7,025 nucleotides of DNA from positions 1 to 7,025 of the forward strand of contig JBDTDI010000191.1 of NCBI GenBank assembly GCA_039923155.1. The letters are read 5' to 3'. The DNA comes from Rhodococcus_D sp039923155 (lineage in GTDB: Bacteria > Actinomycetota > Actinomycetes > Mycobacteriales > Mycobacteriaceae). The notes below the pieces were generated by a model, which did no database searches, was not told the DNA's origin, and saw only the letters and a program-made list of their open reading frames with translations. A program made the translations under genes and the position numbers. Shown piece after piece: positions 1-5,905 of this stretch (position 1 is the first letter of the stretch; every line of letters starts with the position of its first letter).

Positions 1-646
1 GGTCCAGCCCGTCACCGCTCCAGAAGCTGCCCGGGTCGTAGGAACCGGCACGCAGCGCCGGCGGCAGCAGCCCCATGGCCTCGTAGGTGGTGGCGACGAC
101 CTCGGCGCAGTACGCGTTCTCCAGCGCACGCGGGGGTGACGACGCCCGAGGCAGACGACCCCGGAGCCAGCGCCCGGCCATGCGGACGCTCGAGGGGAAC
201 GGGGTGCCGTCCAACCGGGCCACGGTCCGCAGCGCCGCATCGGTCTGCGTCGTGCCGACCGGTGGGTCGAGCTGTCGCAGCCAGGCCCGTTGACCGTGTC
301 GACCCGCCCACACGCACACCGCGTCGCGCAGGTCGTGCAGCTGCGCACCACGCTGGTGCTGGCCGGTCCAGGCGTCGGGCAGCGACCTTCCCAGCTCGGC
401 GTGCCACATCAGCGGTGGGAGGTCGTCGACCACCAGGGCCATGCCGACGTGGTTGACGGGCGCGTTGGTCATCGCGCGGATGGCCCGGTCGGCGCCGGAG
501 CGGCCCCGGAAGATCCACACGTCCCCGGTGCGGGTGAGGTCGACCGCCTCGTCCAGCGACAGCACGGCGCCGGCGCCGGTATCGAGGCCGAGGCCACGGT
601 CCGCGCCGTGGCGTCGCGGGCCGGGTCGCGGTCGTGTTCGGGTCAC
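1..646 (-). CDS. YiiX-like permuted papain-fold cysteine hydrolase (C92 type), 3' end beyond left edge
   Basis: The frame is open from GTG 646-644 to the window edge (215 codons, no stop seen). Seen: a GDVWIFRGR segment (residues 41-49), NHVGM with His66, WHAE (81-84), and a late YCAEVV with Cys180, ending SFWSGDGLD. His before Cys is the circularly permuted order of the YiiX/YebB-like branch of NlpC/P60 (papain-fold) hydrolases, where 'HVGI' and 'YCSE' carry the catalytic pair; Glu84 or His82 could be the third residue. Such enzymes cleave amide or ester bonds; the substrate here is unknown. No signal peptide is seen. The start is uncertain: GTG 646 has AAGG eight bases upstream, but residues 1-27 are Arg/Pro/Gly-rich and look non-conserved, and the GTG at 565-563 (residue 28, just before LSLDEAVDL) is the alternative. 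The gene diverges from the small plus-strand gene by 17 bp. Family call is fairly sure, function is not. Confidence 0.8.
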   Translation of the reverse strand, partial: MTRTRPRPGPRRHGADRGLGLDTGAGAVLSLDEAVDLTRTGDVWIFRGRSGADRAIRAMTNAPVNHVGMALVVDDLPPLMWHAELGRSLPDAWTGQHQRGAQLHDLRDAVCVWAGRHGQRAWLRQLDPPVGTTQTDAALRTVARLDGTPFPSSVRMAGRWLRGRLPRASSPPRALENAYCAEVVATTYEAMGLLPPALRAGSYDPGSFWSGDGLD

Positions 647-651
647 CGTCG

Positions 652-657
652 TAACCT
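652..657 (+). promoter_or_regulatory. Candidate -10 box for a leaderless small gene
   Basis: TAACCT fits the actinobacterial -10 pattern TANNNT. If its last T is position -7, transcription would begin at 664, exactly the G of the GTG start, giving a leaderless mRNA. No good -35 hexamer is seen, and the box lies in the 17-bp gap next to the divergent hydrolase. Spacing is observed; promoter function is inferred. Confidence 0.35.
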
Positions 658-663
658 TGCCAG

Positions 664-837
664 GTGACCCCGTGGAAGGTGATGGGCCTGGCTGGTGTCC
701 TCGGCGTGGCGGCCACCGGTGTGCTGGTCCAGCGCTCCGAGCGCCAACGCCGCGCCTACACCTCCGAGGAGATCCGCACCCGCCTGCACGAGCGGGCCGC
801 AGCCGCCCACCAGGGCCCAGCCGTCCCGAAGCAGTAG
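664..837 (+). CDS. Small single-pass membrane-type protein, 57 aa, function unknown
   Basis: GTG 664 to TAG 835-837. The protein opens VTPWKVMGLAGVLGVAATG, a short hydrophobic Gly/Ala-rich segment (residues about 6-22). A basic stretch follows (QRSERQRRAY, 23-32), then a charged helix-like part (TSEEIRTRLHERAAAA, 33-48) and a short tail. This is the layout of small actinobacterial hypothetical proteins with one N-terminal membrane segment and a cytosolic amphipathic tail; I recognise the style but know no function. GTG 664 has no Shine-Dalgarno sequence but sits correctly for a leaderless start behind TAACCT. The in-frame ATG 682 has GGAAGG only two bases upstream, too close to favour. Codons end almost entirely in G or C, supporting real coding. 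It converges with the MarR gene 21 bp downstream, with no terminator visible between. Confidence 0.65.
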   Translation: MTPWKVMGLAGVLGVAATGVLVQRSERQRRAYTSEEIRTRLHERAAAAHQGPAVPKQ

Positions 838-858
838 CCGGCGCGACGAGAGCGACCC

Positions 859-1362
859 TCACACCACGGTGGCCGCCGCCCCCGGCCACACGGTCTCCGC
901 CGCCTCGGCGAAGGCACCCATCGCGATCGCCAGCGGCTCGCGCAGCTCCGTCGGAACCTGTTCGACGACGGCCCGCAGGTCGCGCCGACGCCGCTGGTTG
1001 ACCCGGCGCACGACCTTGTTCCCCGTGGCGCTGAGCTGCAGCCGAATCTCGCGACGGTTTTCCGGCGGAACACTGCGCAGCACCAACCCGGCCGCCACCA
1101 GTCGGTCAACCATCCGCAGCGCCGTCGACGGGGCGACGGCGAGCCCGGCCGCCAACCGGCTGAGGTTGCTGGACCCGGCCGACAGCACGACCAACATCCG
1201 GTACTGCGGCAGCGTGACCTCGGAGTGCCCGGCGATGGAACGGGCCGACAACGCGACCAGGGCACGGGAGGACTCGAGGACCGCATCAACCACCGGGTCC
1301 ACGGGGTCCACCGTCTCCACCCCGGCGGCTGCGGTGGAGACGTCCTTGCTCGTGCGCGCCAC
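859..1362 (-). CDS. MarR-family transcriptional regulator
   Basis: A 167-residue protein from GTG 1362-1360 to TGA 861-859, normal length for MarR. Residues 20-45 form the N-terminal dimerisation helix. The winged helix-turn-helix runs from LPQYRMLVVL (51-60) through NLSRLAAGL (66-74) and the recognition helix APSTALRMVDRLVAAGLV (77-94). The wing is RSVPPENRREIRLQLS (96-111), matching the family's 'DxxDRR...LT' pattern. C-terminal helices (115-160) complete the dimer. GAGGAG six bases before GTG 1362 fixes the start; a longer frame back to TTG 1431 would begin inside the operator-like repeat and is unlikely. MarR proteins bind DNA as dimers and release it on binding a small ligand or on oxidation. 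The ligand is unknown; Cys is absent from the 167 residues, so direct thiol sensing is improbable. It is divergent from the ClC operon and probably controls it and itself. Confidence 0.9.
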   Translation of the reverse strand: MARTSKDVSTAAAGVETVDPVDPVVDAVLESSRALVALSARSIAGHSEVTLPQYRMLVVLSAGSSNLSRLAAGLAVAPSTALRMVDRLVAAGLVLRSVPPENRREIRLQLSATGNKVVRRVNQRRRRDLRAVVEQVPTELREPLAIAMGAFAEAAETVWPGAAATVV

Positions 1363-1368
1363 GCGGGG

Positions 1369-1374
1369 CTCCTC
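1369..1374 (-). promoter_or_regulatory. Ribosome binding site that sets the MarR start
   Basis: On the minus strand the bases read GAGGAG, followed by six bases and GTG 1362. This is the best Shine-Dalgarno sequence in the window and favours the shorter 167-residue MarR over upstream in-frame starts. Confidence 0.75.
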
Positions 1375-1382
1375 ACCTACCG

Positions 1383-1397
1383 GTCGGTCTGTCCGAC
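1383..1397. repeat. Small inverted repeat in the MarR leader
   Basis: GTCGG and CCGAC are separated by five bases (TCTGT). The element lies between the larger TTGTACA repeat and the MarR ribosome binding site, so it could be a second regulator contact or a leader hairpin. A five-base arm in GC-rich DNA can arise by chance. Confidence 0.25.
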
Positions 1398-1402
1398 TTG
1401 CG

Positions 1403-1431
1403 TTGTACACCCTTATAGTTGCACTGTACAA
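1403..1431. promoter_or_regulatory. Candidate MarR operator (TTGTACA-N15-TGTACAA)
   Basis: TTGTACA (1403-1409) and TGTACAA (1425-1431) are perfect 7-bp inverted arms with centres 22 bp apart, about two helical turns. A nested 13-bp pseudo-palindrome, TTGCACTGTACAA (1419-1431), has arms matching at five of six positions, so there may be three TTGYAC half-sites at 1403, 1419 and 1426 (the last inverted). The element is AT-rich against its surroundings, covers the TATAGT box and ends two bases before the ClC start codon. A bound dimer would cover the ClC promoter and probably the MarR promoter. Repeat and position are seen; MarR binding is inferred from the divergent arrangement typical of the family. 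Confidence 0.6.
1414..1419 (+). promoter_or_regulatory. -10 box of the ClC operon promoter
   Basis: TATAGT matches TATAAT at five of six positions and is the best -10 in the window. The predicted start of transcription is near 1426, leaving a leader of about eight bases without a Shine-Dalgarno sequence before ATG 1434, so translation would be near-leaderless. No convincing -35 is visible at 16-18 bp, which suggests an alternative sigma factor or a weak -35. On the minus strand a matching MarR promoter cannot be assigned with certainty; TATAAG (1417-1412) or TACAAC (1407-1402) are options. Confidence 0.5.
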
Positions 1432-1433
1432 GA

Positions 1434-3164
1434 ATGACTGCGCCCAGCCGAGCCAGCTCGGCCCGACTGGTGGTCCGATCCACCCGCCTGCAGCTCGTGG
1501 TGCTGGCCGTGCTGATCGGTGTGGGGTCCGGCCTCGGCGCGGTGGTCTTCCGATACATGATCTCCGGGATCACCACGCTGCTCACCGGCTTCGAGGACTA
1601 CTCCGGGGTCGGGCACCTGGCCAACCCGAGCTTCCCGTGGCTCGGCCGCTTCTTCGTGGTGCTCGCCCCGGTGGCCGCGGGCCTGGTCTACGGCCCGCTG
1701 GTCTACTTCTTCGCCCGGGAGGCCCGCGGTCACGGGGTGCCCGAGGTCATGGTGGCGGTGGCTCGCAACGGCGGCCGCATCCGGCCCCAGGTTGCGGTGG
1801 TCAAGGCCGTGGCCTCGGCCCTGTGCATCGGCGGTGGCGGTTCGGTCGGCCGGGAGGGCCCGATCGTGCAGATCGGGTCAGCGCTGGGCTCGACGCTGGC
1901 CCAGGCCTTCCACCTGGACGAACGGCGTGTGAAGCTGTTGGTGGCGTGTGGGGCGGCCGGGGGGATCGCCGCCACCTTCAACGCCCCGCTGGCCGGGGTC
2001 TTCTTCGCGATGGAGATCATCCTGCGGCAGTGGGCCACGGAATCGGTGGGGATGGTGGTGCTCGCCTCGGTCACCTCGAGCGTCATCGGCCGGGGGATCC
2101 TCGGCGACAAGCCGTTCCTGAGCCTGCCGGGCTTCACCACCGACCACCTCGTGCAGTACCCGCTGTTCGCCCTGCTCGGCGTCATCGCCGGTCTGGTCGG
2201 CGTCGGGTTCTCCCGGGTGTTGTACGGCATCGAGGACGCCTGCGACTGGGCGTGGCGGGGCCCGGAGTGGCTGCGCCCCGCCGTGGGAGGACTGCTCCTG
2301 GGTCTGGTCCTGCTGGTGCTGCCCCAGATGTACGGCGTGGGCTACCCCGTGCTCGGCAACGCGGTCGCGGGGGGCTACACATTGGCGTTCCTCGTCGCCC
2401 TGCTCGTGGGCAAGCTGGTGGCCTGCAGCCTCACCATCGGCATCGGCGGATCGGGCGGGGTCTTCGCCCCTAGCCTGTTCTGTGGCGCGATGCTCGGCGC
2501 CGCCTTCGGCGACGTGGTGCACGACGTGCTCCCCGGCTCGGGCGGGTCCGCCGGTGCGTACGCCCTGGTGGGCATGGGGGCGGTGTTCGCCGGGGCAGCC
2601 CGCGGTCCGATCACGGCGGTGGTCATCCTGTTCGAGCTCACCGGTGACTACGCCATCATCCTGCCGCTGATGCTCGCGATCGCGCTGGCCACCGGGATCA
2701 GCAACGTGGTCTCCAAGGACACCGTCTACACCCGCAAGCTGATCCGGCGCGGCATCGACATCGACGAGCCCGCCGACGCGACGCTGCGTCGTCGCCCCGT
2801 GTCGGAGGTGATGGTGAAGGCCCCGGAGCCAGTGTCCTCGACGGCCGACCTGCGCACCGTCGCGGCGCGGCTCGCGGGGTCGGGCCAGAGCAGCCTGCCG
2901 GTGTCCGGCACCGACGGGACCCTGATCGGGACGGTCAGTGCCGAGGCGGTCATGAACGCCCTTGCCGCCGGCGAGAGCGCCGAGGTGAGTGCGGTGACGG
3001 TGGGTGAGGACCCGCTGCCGGTCGACGCCCCCCTGGGTGATGCGCTGCGCCTGCTGGACCGGGGGGCGCCGGCGGTCGCGGTCACGGACGGGGCCGGGAA
3101 CCTGGTGGGATGGGTCCGCCACCGCGACGTGCTCGCCGCGATGAGCCGTCCCCCAGCGGGCTGA
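1434..3164 (+). CDS. ClC-family chloride channel/transporter with C-terminal CBS pair
   Basis: A 576-residue integral membrane protein. The ClC core spans about 17-430: GHGVPE (99-104, the GSGIP-type filter motif with His for the usual Ser), GREGP (139-143, with gating Glu141), NAPLAG (183-188), GSGGVFAP (339-346) and the anion-coordinating Tyr406 in GDYAIILP. Two CBS domains follow (about 454-512 and 520-570), which in this family bind adenine nucleotides and tune gating. It moves Cl- or related anions across the cytoplasmic membrane. The inner proton glutamate of E. coli ClC (Glu203) aligns with Ile195 here, with Glu194 next to it matching Glu202; without it, classical 2Cl-/H+ exchange is in doubt and channel-like or differently coupled transport is possible. 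I chose ATG 1434 because TTG 1419 lies inside the -10 box. It is probably repressed by the divergent MarR. The antiporter gene starts 27 bp after the stop. Confidence 0.93.
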   Translation: MTAPSRASSARLVVRSTRLQLVVLAVLIGVGSGLGAVVFRYMISGITTLLTGFEDYSGVGHLANPSFPWLGRFFVVLAPVAAGLVYGPLVYFFAREARGHGVPEVMVAVARNGGRIRPQVAVVKAVASALCIGGGGSVGREGPIVQIGSALGSTLAQAFHLDERRVKLLVACGAAGGIAATFNAPLAGVFFAMEIILRQWATESVGMVVLASVTSSVIGRGILGDKPFLSLPGFTTDHLVQYPLFALLGVIAGLVGVGFSRVLYGIEDACDWAWRGPEWLRPAVGGLLLGLVLLVLPQMYGVGYPVLGNAVAGGYTLAFLVALLVGKLVACSLTIGIGGSGGVFAPSLFCGAMLGAAFGDVVHDVLPGSGGSAGAYALVGMGAVFAGAARGPITAVVILFELTGDYAIILPLMLAIALATGISNVVSKDTVYTRKLIRRGIDIDEPADATLRRRPVSEVMVKAPEPVSSTADLRTVAARLAGSGQSSLPVSGTDGTLIGTVSAEAVMNALAAGESAEVSAVTVGEDPLPVDAPLGDALRLLDRGAPAVAVTDGAGNLVGWVRHRDVLAAMSRPPAG

Positions 3165-3191
3165 TCCGCTTCCCGGTAGAACAGGAGCGTC

Positions 3192-4700
3192 ATGGGCACT
3201 GCGGACATCGCCGACTTCGGCCTGCTCGTCCTGCTGGTCAGCGGAGCCGTCGTGCTGGCGCTGGTGGCCAACCGGGTCAGCACGGCTATCCGGGTGCCGG
3301 CGCCGGCCCTGTTCCTGGTCGTCGCCGCGGTTGCCTCCGACCTCGTGCCCGCCCTGGGCGAGCTGACCCAGCGTCTCGACGAGCGCATCGTCACCGTGGC
3401 CCTGATCTTCGTCCTGTTCGACGGCGGGATGGGCATCGGCTGGCGACGCTTCCGCCGGGCCGCCGGACCCGTGCTGTGGATCGGCATCGCCGGGACCGTG
3501 GTTACCGCTGCGGGCATGGCGCTGGCCGCGCACGGGCTGTTCGGCTTCGCGTGGCGAACCTCGCTGCTGCTGGGTACCGCGCTGGCCCCCACCGACCCCG
3601 CCGTCGTGTTCTCGGTGCTCGGCGGACGGGAGATCGCCGGCCGCAGCGGCACCATCCTGGAGGGCGAGTCCGGCGCCAACGACCCGGTGGGTATCGCGCT
3701 GCTGCTGGCCGTGCTGGGGGCCACCGGCGGGGGCGCCTCCGCCGTCCTGCACGGACTGGGCGAGTTCGCGCTCCAGATGGCGGTGGGGCTGGCCGTCGGG
3801 GCGGTCGGCGGGCTGGCCCTGCGCTGGGTGATGCAGCGGGTGGCGCTCCCCAACGAGGCGCTCTACCCCTTGCGGGTGATCGCGTTCGCCGCCGTGATCT
3901 ACGGTCTCGCGGCGGCCCTGGACGGTTCGGGGTTCCTCGCCGTGTTCCTGGCCGGGATCATCGTCGGCGACGTCCACGCCCCCTACAAGCCCGAGGTGGA
4001 GAGGTTCAGCTCCGCGCTCGCCAGCCTCGCGGAGATCATCGCCTTCACCGTGCTGGGCCTGACCATCTCGATCCGCAGCCTGGTCACCAGCACCGACCTG
4101 TGGGTGGGCCTGGCGCTGGCCGCCCTGCTGATCCTGGTGGTGCGGCCCGTGCTGGTGGGTGCCCTGCTGTGGCCGGTCCGGCTCGAGACCAACGAACGGT
4201 TGTTCGTGCTGTGGGCCGGGCTGAAGGGGGCGGTGCCCATCCTGCTCGGCATCTTCCTGCTCAGCTCGAACATCGCCGCCGCCGACCAGGTCTACCGGAT
4301 CATCTTCGTGGTCGTGCTGGTCAGCGTCGTGCTGCAGGGGGGCAGCGTGCCCACGGTGGCGCGGCTGCTCAAGATCCCCATGCGTGAGCAACCACCCCAG
4401 CCGTACGCGATCGGGATGCGGCTGCGCACCGCTCCGGACGGGCTGCGCCGGTTCACCGTCCAGGATGGATCACCGGCCGACGGCGCACGGGTGTCCGATC
4501 TTGACCTCGGTGAGAACACCCGGCTGAGCCTGGCCAGCCGAGGCGGCGAGCTGCTGCCCCTGCGGCGCAACATCGTGCTTCGGGCCGGTGACGAGCTGCT
4601 GGCCTTCAGCGACCCCGACGCCGAACGCGACGCCGGACCTGACCCCGGGCACACCGGGGCCGACAGGCTGCGCAAGCTGTTCGACCATCCCGTCGACTGA
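3192..4700 (+). CDS. CPA1 cation/proton antiporter, K+/H+ (NhaP2/CvrA-like) type, with RCK_C domain
   Basis: A 502-residue protein with about a dozen hydrophobic segments up to residue 395. Family marks are LFDGGM (75-80), the broken-helix TDPAVVFSVL (134-143) and ESGANDPVG (159-167), with the ion-binding Asn163-Asp164 pair of electroneutral CPA1 exchangers, and WAGLKGAVPI (341-350). Residues about 405-473 (from YAIGMRL through DGSPADGARVSDLDL to AGDELLAFS) form a TrkA_C/RCK_C domain, which in NhaP2/CvrA and KefC-like proteins regulates the transporter. That domain and the overall pattern favour K+/H+ over Na+/H+ exchange, but selectivity cannot be proved from sequence. The final 25 residues are a charged tail. 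ATG 3192 has AGGAG four bases upstream. The 27-bp gap after the ClC gene, without a terminator, suggests one mRNA and joint control of K+, Cl- and pH. Confidence 0.9.
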   Translation: MGTADIADFGLLVLLVSGAVVLALVANRVSTAIRVPAPALFLVVAAVASDLVPALGELTQRLDERIVTVALIFVLFDGGMGIGWRRFRRAAGPVLWIGIAGTVVTAAGMALAAHGLFGFAWRTSLLLGTALAPTDPAVVFSVLGGREIAGRSGTILEGESGANDPVGIALLLAVLGATGGGASAVLHGLGEFALQMAVGLAVGAVGGLALRWVMQRVALPNEALYPLRVIAFAAVIYGLAAALDGSGFLAVFLAGIIVGDVHAPYKPEVERFSSALASLAEIIAFTVLGLTISIRSLVTSTDLWVGLALAALLILVVRPVLVGALLWPVRLETNERLFVLWAGLKGAVPILLGIFLLSSNIAAADQVYRIIFVVVLVSVVLQGGSVPTVARLLKIPMREQPPQPYAIGMRLRTAPDGLRRFTVQDGSPADGARVSDLDLGENTRLSLASRGGELLPLRRNIVLRAGDELLAFSDPDAERDAGPDPGHTGADRLRKLFDHPVD

Positions 4701-4744
4701 CGCACCCCGGAACACGGCCGCGTCGATGGGCGTTGGCGCAGAAC

Positions 4745-5449
4745 ATGAAGACCATTGGGTTCATCGGAAGCGGGAACATCGGTTCCACGCTCGCGCAGCT
4801 GTTCGTCGACGCCGGTCACGGTGTGGTGCTCAGCAACTCCCGGGGGCCGGAGACCCTCAGCGACCTGGTGCTGTCGCTGGGCGACCGGGCGCGGGCCGCG
4901 ACCGCGGCGGAGGCCGCCGAGCTGGGTGACGTGGTCGTGGTCACCACTCCCCTGCGCGCCTATCGCGAGGTTCCGGTGGCGCCGCTGGCGGGCAAGGTCG
5001 TGATCGACACCAACAACTACTACCCCGAGCGCGACGGCAACATCGCCGAGCTCGACGACGAGTCGACCACCACCTCCGAGCTGCTCGCCGCCCACCTTCC
5101 CGAGTCCCACGTGGTGAAGATGTTCAACGCCATCTTCTTCGAGCACCTCGGCGCGCAGGGCCGCCCCGGCGGTTCCCCGAACCGGCGCGCGCTGCCGATG
5201 GCCGGTGACGACGACAACGCCAAGGTCGTGGTGCAGGAGCTGGTCCACGAGATCGGTTTCGACGTCGTCGACGTCGGGCCACTCGCCCAGGGATGGCGCT
5301 TCCAGCGGGACACCCCGGCCTACGTGATCGGCGAGAACGTCAGCGCCCTCAAGGAGCTGCTCGCCGAGGCCAAGCGCTACGCGGACATGACCGACGCCGA
5401 CCGCACCGTCATTGCCGAGCGGACCCAGGCCTACTTCGCGAGCCACTGA
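4745..5449 (+). CDS. NADP-binding oxidoreductase, F420-dependent NADP reductase-like
   Basis: A 234-residue protein starting directly with a Rossmann fold: MKTIGFIGSGNIGS carries the GxGxxG motif at residues 8-13. NSRGP (31-35) follows the second strand; Arg33 is placed to bind the 2'-phosphate of NADP. VVVVTTPL (63-70) and VIDTNNYYPERDG (86-98) are typical of the 'NADP oxidoreductase coenzyme F420-dependent' family, as are VVKMFNAI (123-130) and LPMAGDD (150-156). Proteins with this layout are often named NADPH-dependent F420 reductase, yet many members have not been shown to use F420, so the substrate is open. ATG 4745 is chosen because it opens the first strand; no clear Shine-Dalgarno sequence precedes it, and TTG 4733 would add four residues. 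The 44-bp gap from the antiporter lacks a promoter or terminator, so it is probably the third gene of the operon. A terminator-like hairpin follows. Confidence 0.85.
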   Translation: MKTIGFIGSGNIGSTLAQLFVDAGHGVVLSNSRGPETLSDLVLSLGDRARAATAAEAAELGDVVVVTTPLRAYREVPVAPLAGKVVIDTNNYYPERDGNIAELDDESTTTSELLAAHLPESHVVKMFNAIFFEHLGAQGRPGGSPNRRALPMAGDDDNAKVVVQELVHEIGFDVVDVGPLAQGWRFQRDTPAYVIGENVSALKELLAEAKRYADMTDADRTVIAERTQAYFASH

Positions 5450-5462
5450 ACGACGGGCCCCT

Positions 5463-5482
5463 GCGCGGCACGGGCCCCGCGC
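5463..5482 (+). terminator. Hairpin after the oxidoreductase gene, likely operon terminator
   Basis: GCGCGG (5463-5468) pairs with CCGCGC (5477-5482) around an eight-base loop, 13 bases after the stop. There is no T-run, as is common for actinobacterial terminators. A 9-bp direct repeat ACGGGCCCC (5453-5461 and 5470-5478) overlaps it; its self-complementary GGGCCC cores could form a competing hairpin. A further 8-bp inverted repeat GGCGCTGA/TCAGCGCC (5489-5496, 5531-5538) lies just beyond. Confidence 0.5.
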
Positions 5483-5613
5483 TGCCAGGGCGCTGAGCTG
5501 AAGGTCACCGCCTGGCTGGCTGGTCTCCGGTCAGCGCCGTCGACCCCGTGCCGTCGTCGTCGGACCCTGTTTCGACGAACTGCTCAGAAGGTCCCGAGGC
5601 GCGTGGTCAGCTC

Positions 5614-5629
5614 ACGCCGGCACCGGCGT
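5614..5629. repeat. 16-bp near-perfect palindrome
   Basis: ACGCCGG and CCGGCGT are perfect 7-bp arms separated by CA. As RNA it could form a short hairpin; as DNA it is a dimer-site-like palindrome. A second, weaker pair, GGAGCT/AGCTCC (5632-5637 and 5646-5651), follows immediately. Confidence 0.5.
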
Positions 5630-5671
5630 CCGGAGCTGACCCAGGAGCTCCCCCGCTGGCGACGGCCTCGA

Positions 5672-5690
5672 GCGGTCCGTGGCGGACCGC
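5672..5690. repeat. 8-bp perfect hairpin with three-base loop
   Basis: GCGGTCCG, loop TGG, CGGACCGC. The compact stem resembles a terminator stem but has no T-run on either side. Its role is unknown; it lies 222 bases after the oxidoreductase stop and could act as a back-up stop signal. Confidence 0.5.
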
Positions 5691-5759
5691 GGCCGACCCG
5701 TGCCTTCGTCGCCGGAGCTGCTCGGACAGCGAGGTGCCGCTCAGCCAGGGCCCGGTCGT

Positions 5760-5786
5760 GACCACGGCCGGGACGGCGGCGTGGTC
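5760..5786. repeat. Bulged 11-bp hairpin
   Basis: GACCACG (5760-5766) pairs with CGTGGTC (5780-5786). Inside, GCCG (5767-5770) pairs with CGGC (5774-5777) around GGA, leaving a two-base GG bulge. No role can be assigned. Confidence 0.45.
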
Positions 5787-5905
5787 GGTGATCCCGTCCG
5801 GCGGCCGGCAGCTCCCCCCACGCTCACCTGGTGCTGGTCGTGCGCCGCACGATGACGGCGCCGATGATCCAGCGTCATGCCCGCCCGTCCTCGAGCACCA
5901 CAGCC

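Larger units (their letters stand above)
5485..5905. other. Non-coding stretch between convergent genes, no confident gene
   Basis: No frame on either strand gives a recognisable protein. Plus-strand frames are rich in Ser, Pro and Arg with no family features. One minus-strand frame ending at TGA 5609-5607 has 28 consecutive codons ending in G or C (5795-5712), but lacks a domain, a credible start and a ribosome binding site; it may be a decayed gene or chance. No tRNA-like element or AT-rich promoter was seen. The stretch does hold several compact inverted repeats, listed separately, and ends against the long hairpin at 5906. Confidence 0.6.

Noticed and set aside
12..716. Open minus-strand frame of 234 codons
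   Set aside because: Arg/Pro/Gly-rich shadow; the neighbouring minus-strand frame encodes the recognisable hydrolase with its His and Cys motifs.
1360..1431. Longer MarR start at TTG 1431
   Set aside because: It would place coding sequence across the operator-like repeat and ignore the strong GAGGAG before GTG 1362.
1419..1433. ClC start at TTG 1419
   Set aside because: This codon overlaps the TATAGT box; ATG 1434 gives a normal ClC N-terminus.
695..2473. Open plus-strand frame of 592 codons
   Set aside because: It runs antisense through MarR and out of frame through the ClC gene; composition is biased and no family is recognisable.
1878..4391. Open minus-strand frame of 837 codons
   Set aside because: Antisense shadow of the ClC and antiporter genes; Gln/His/Asp/Gly-rich translation is typical of GC-rich antisense frames.
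4292..5446. Open minus-strand frame of 384 codons
   Set aside because: Antisense to the oxidoreductase, whose Rossmann fold is clear; no family features.
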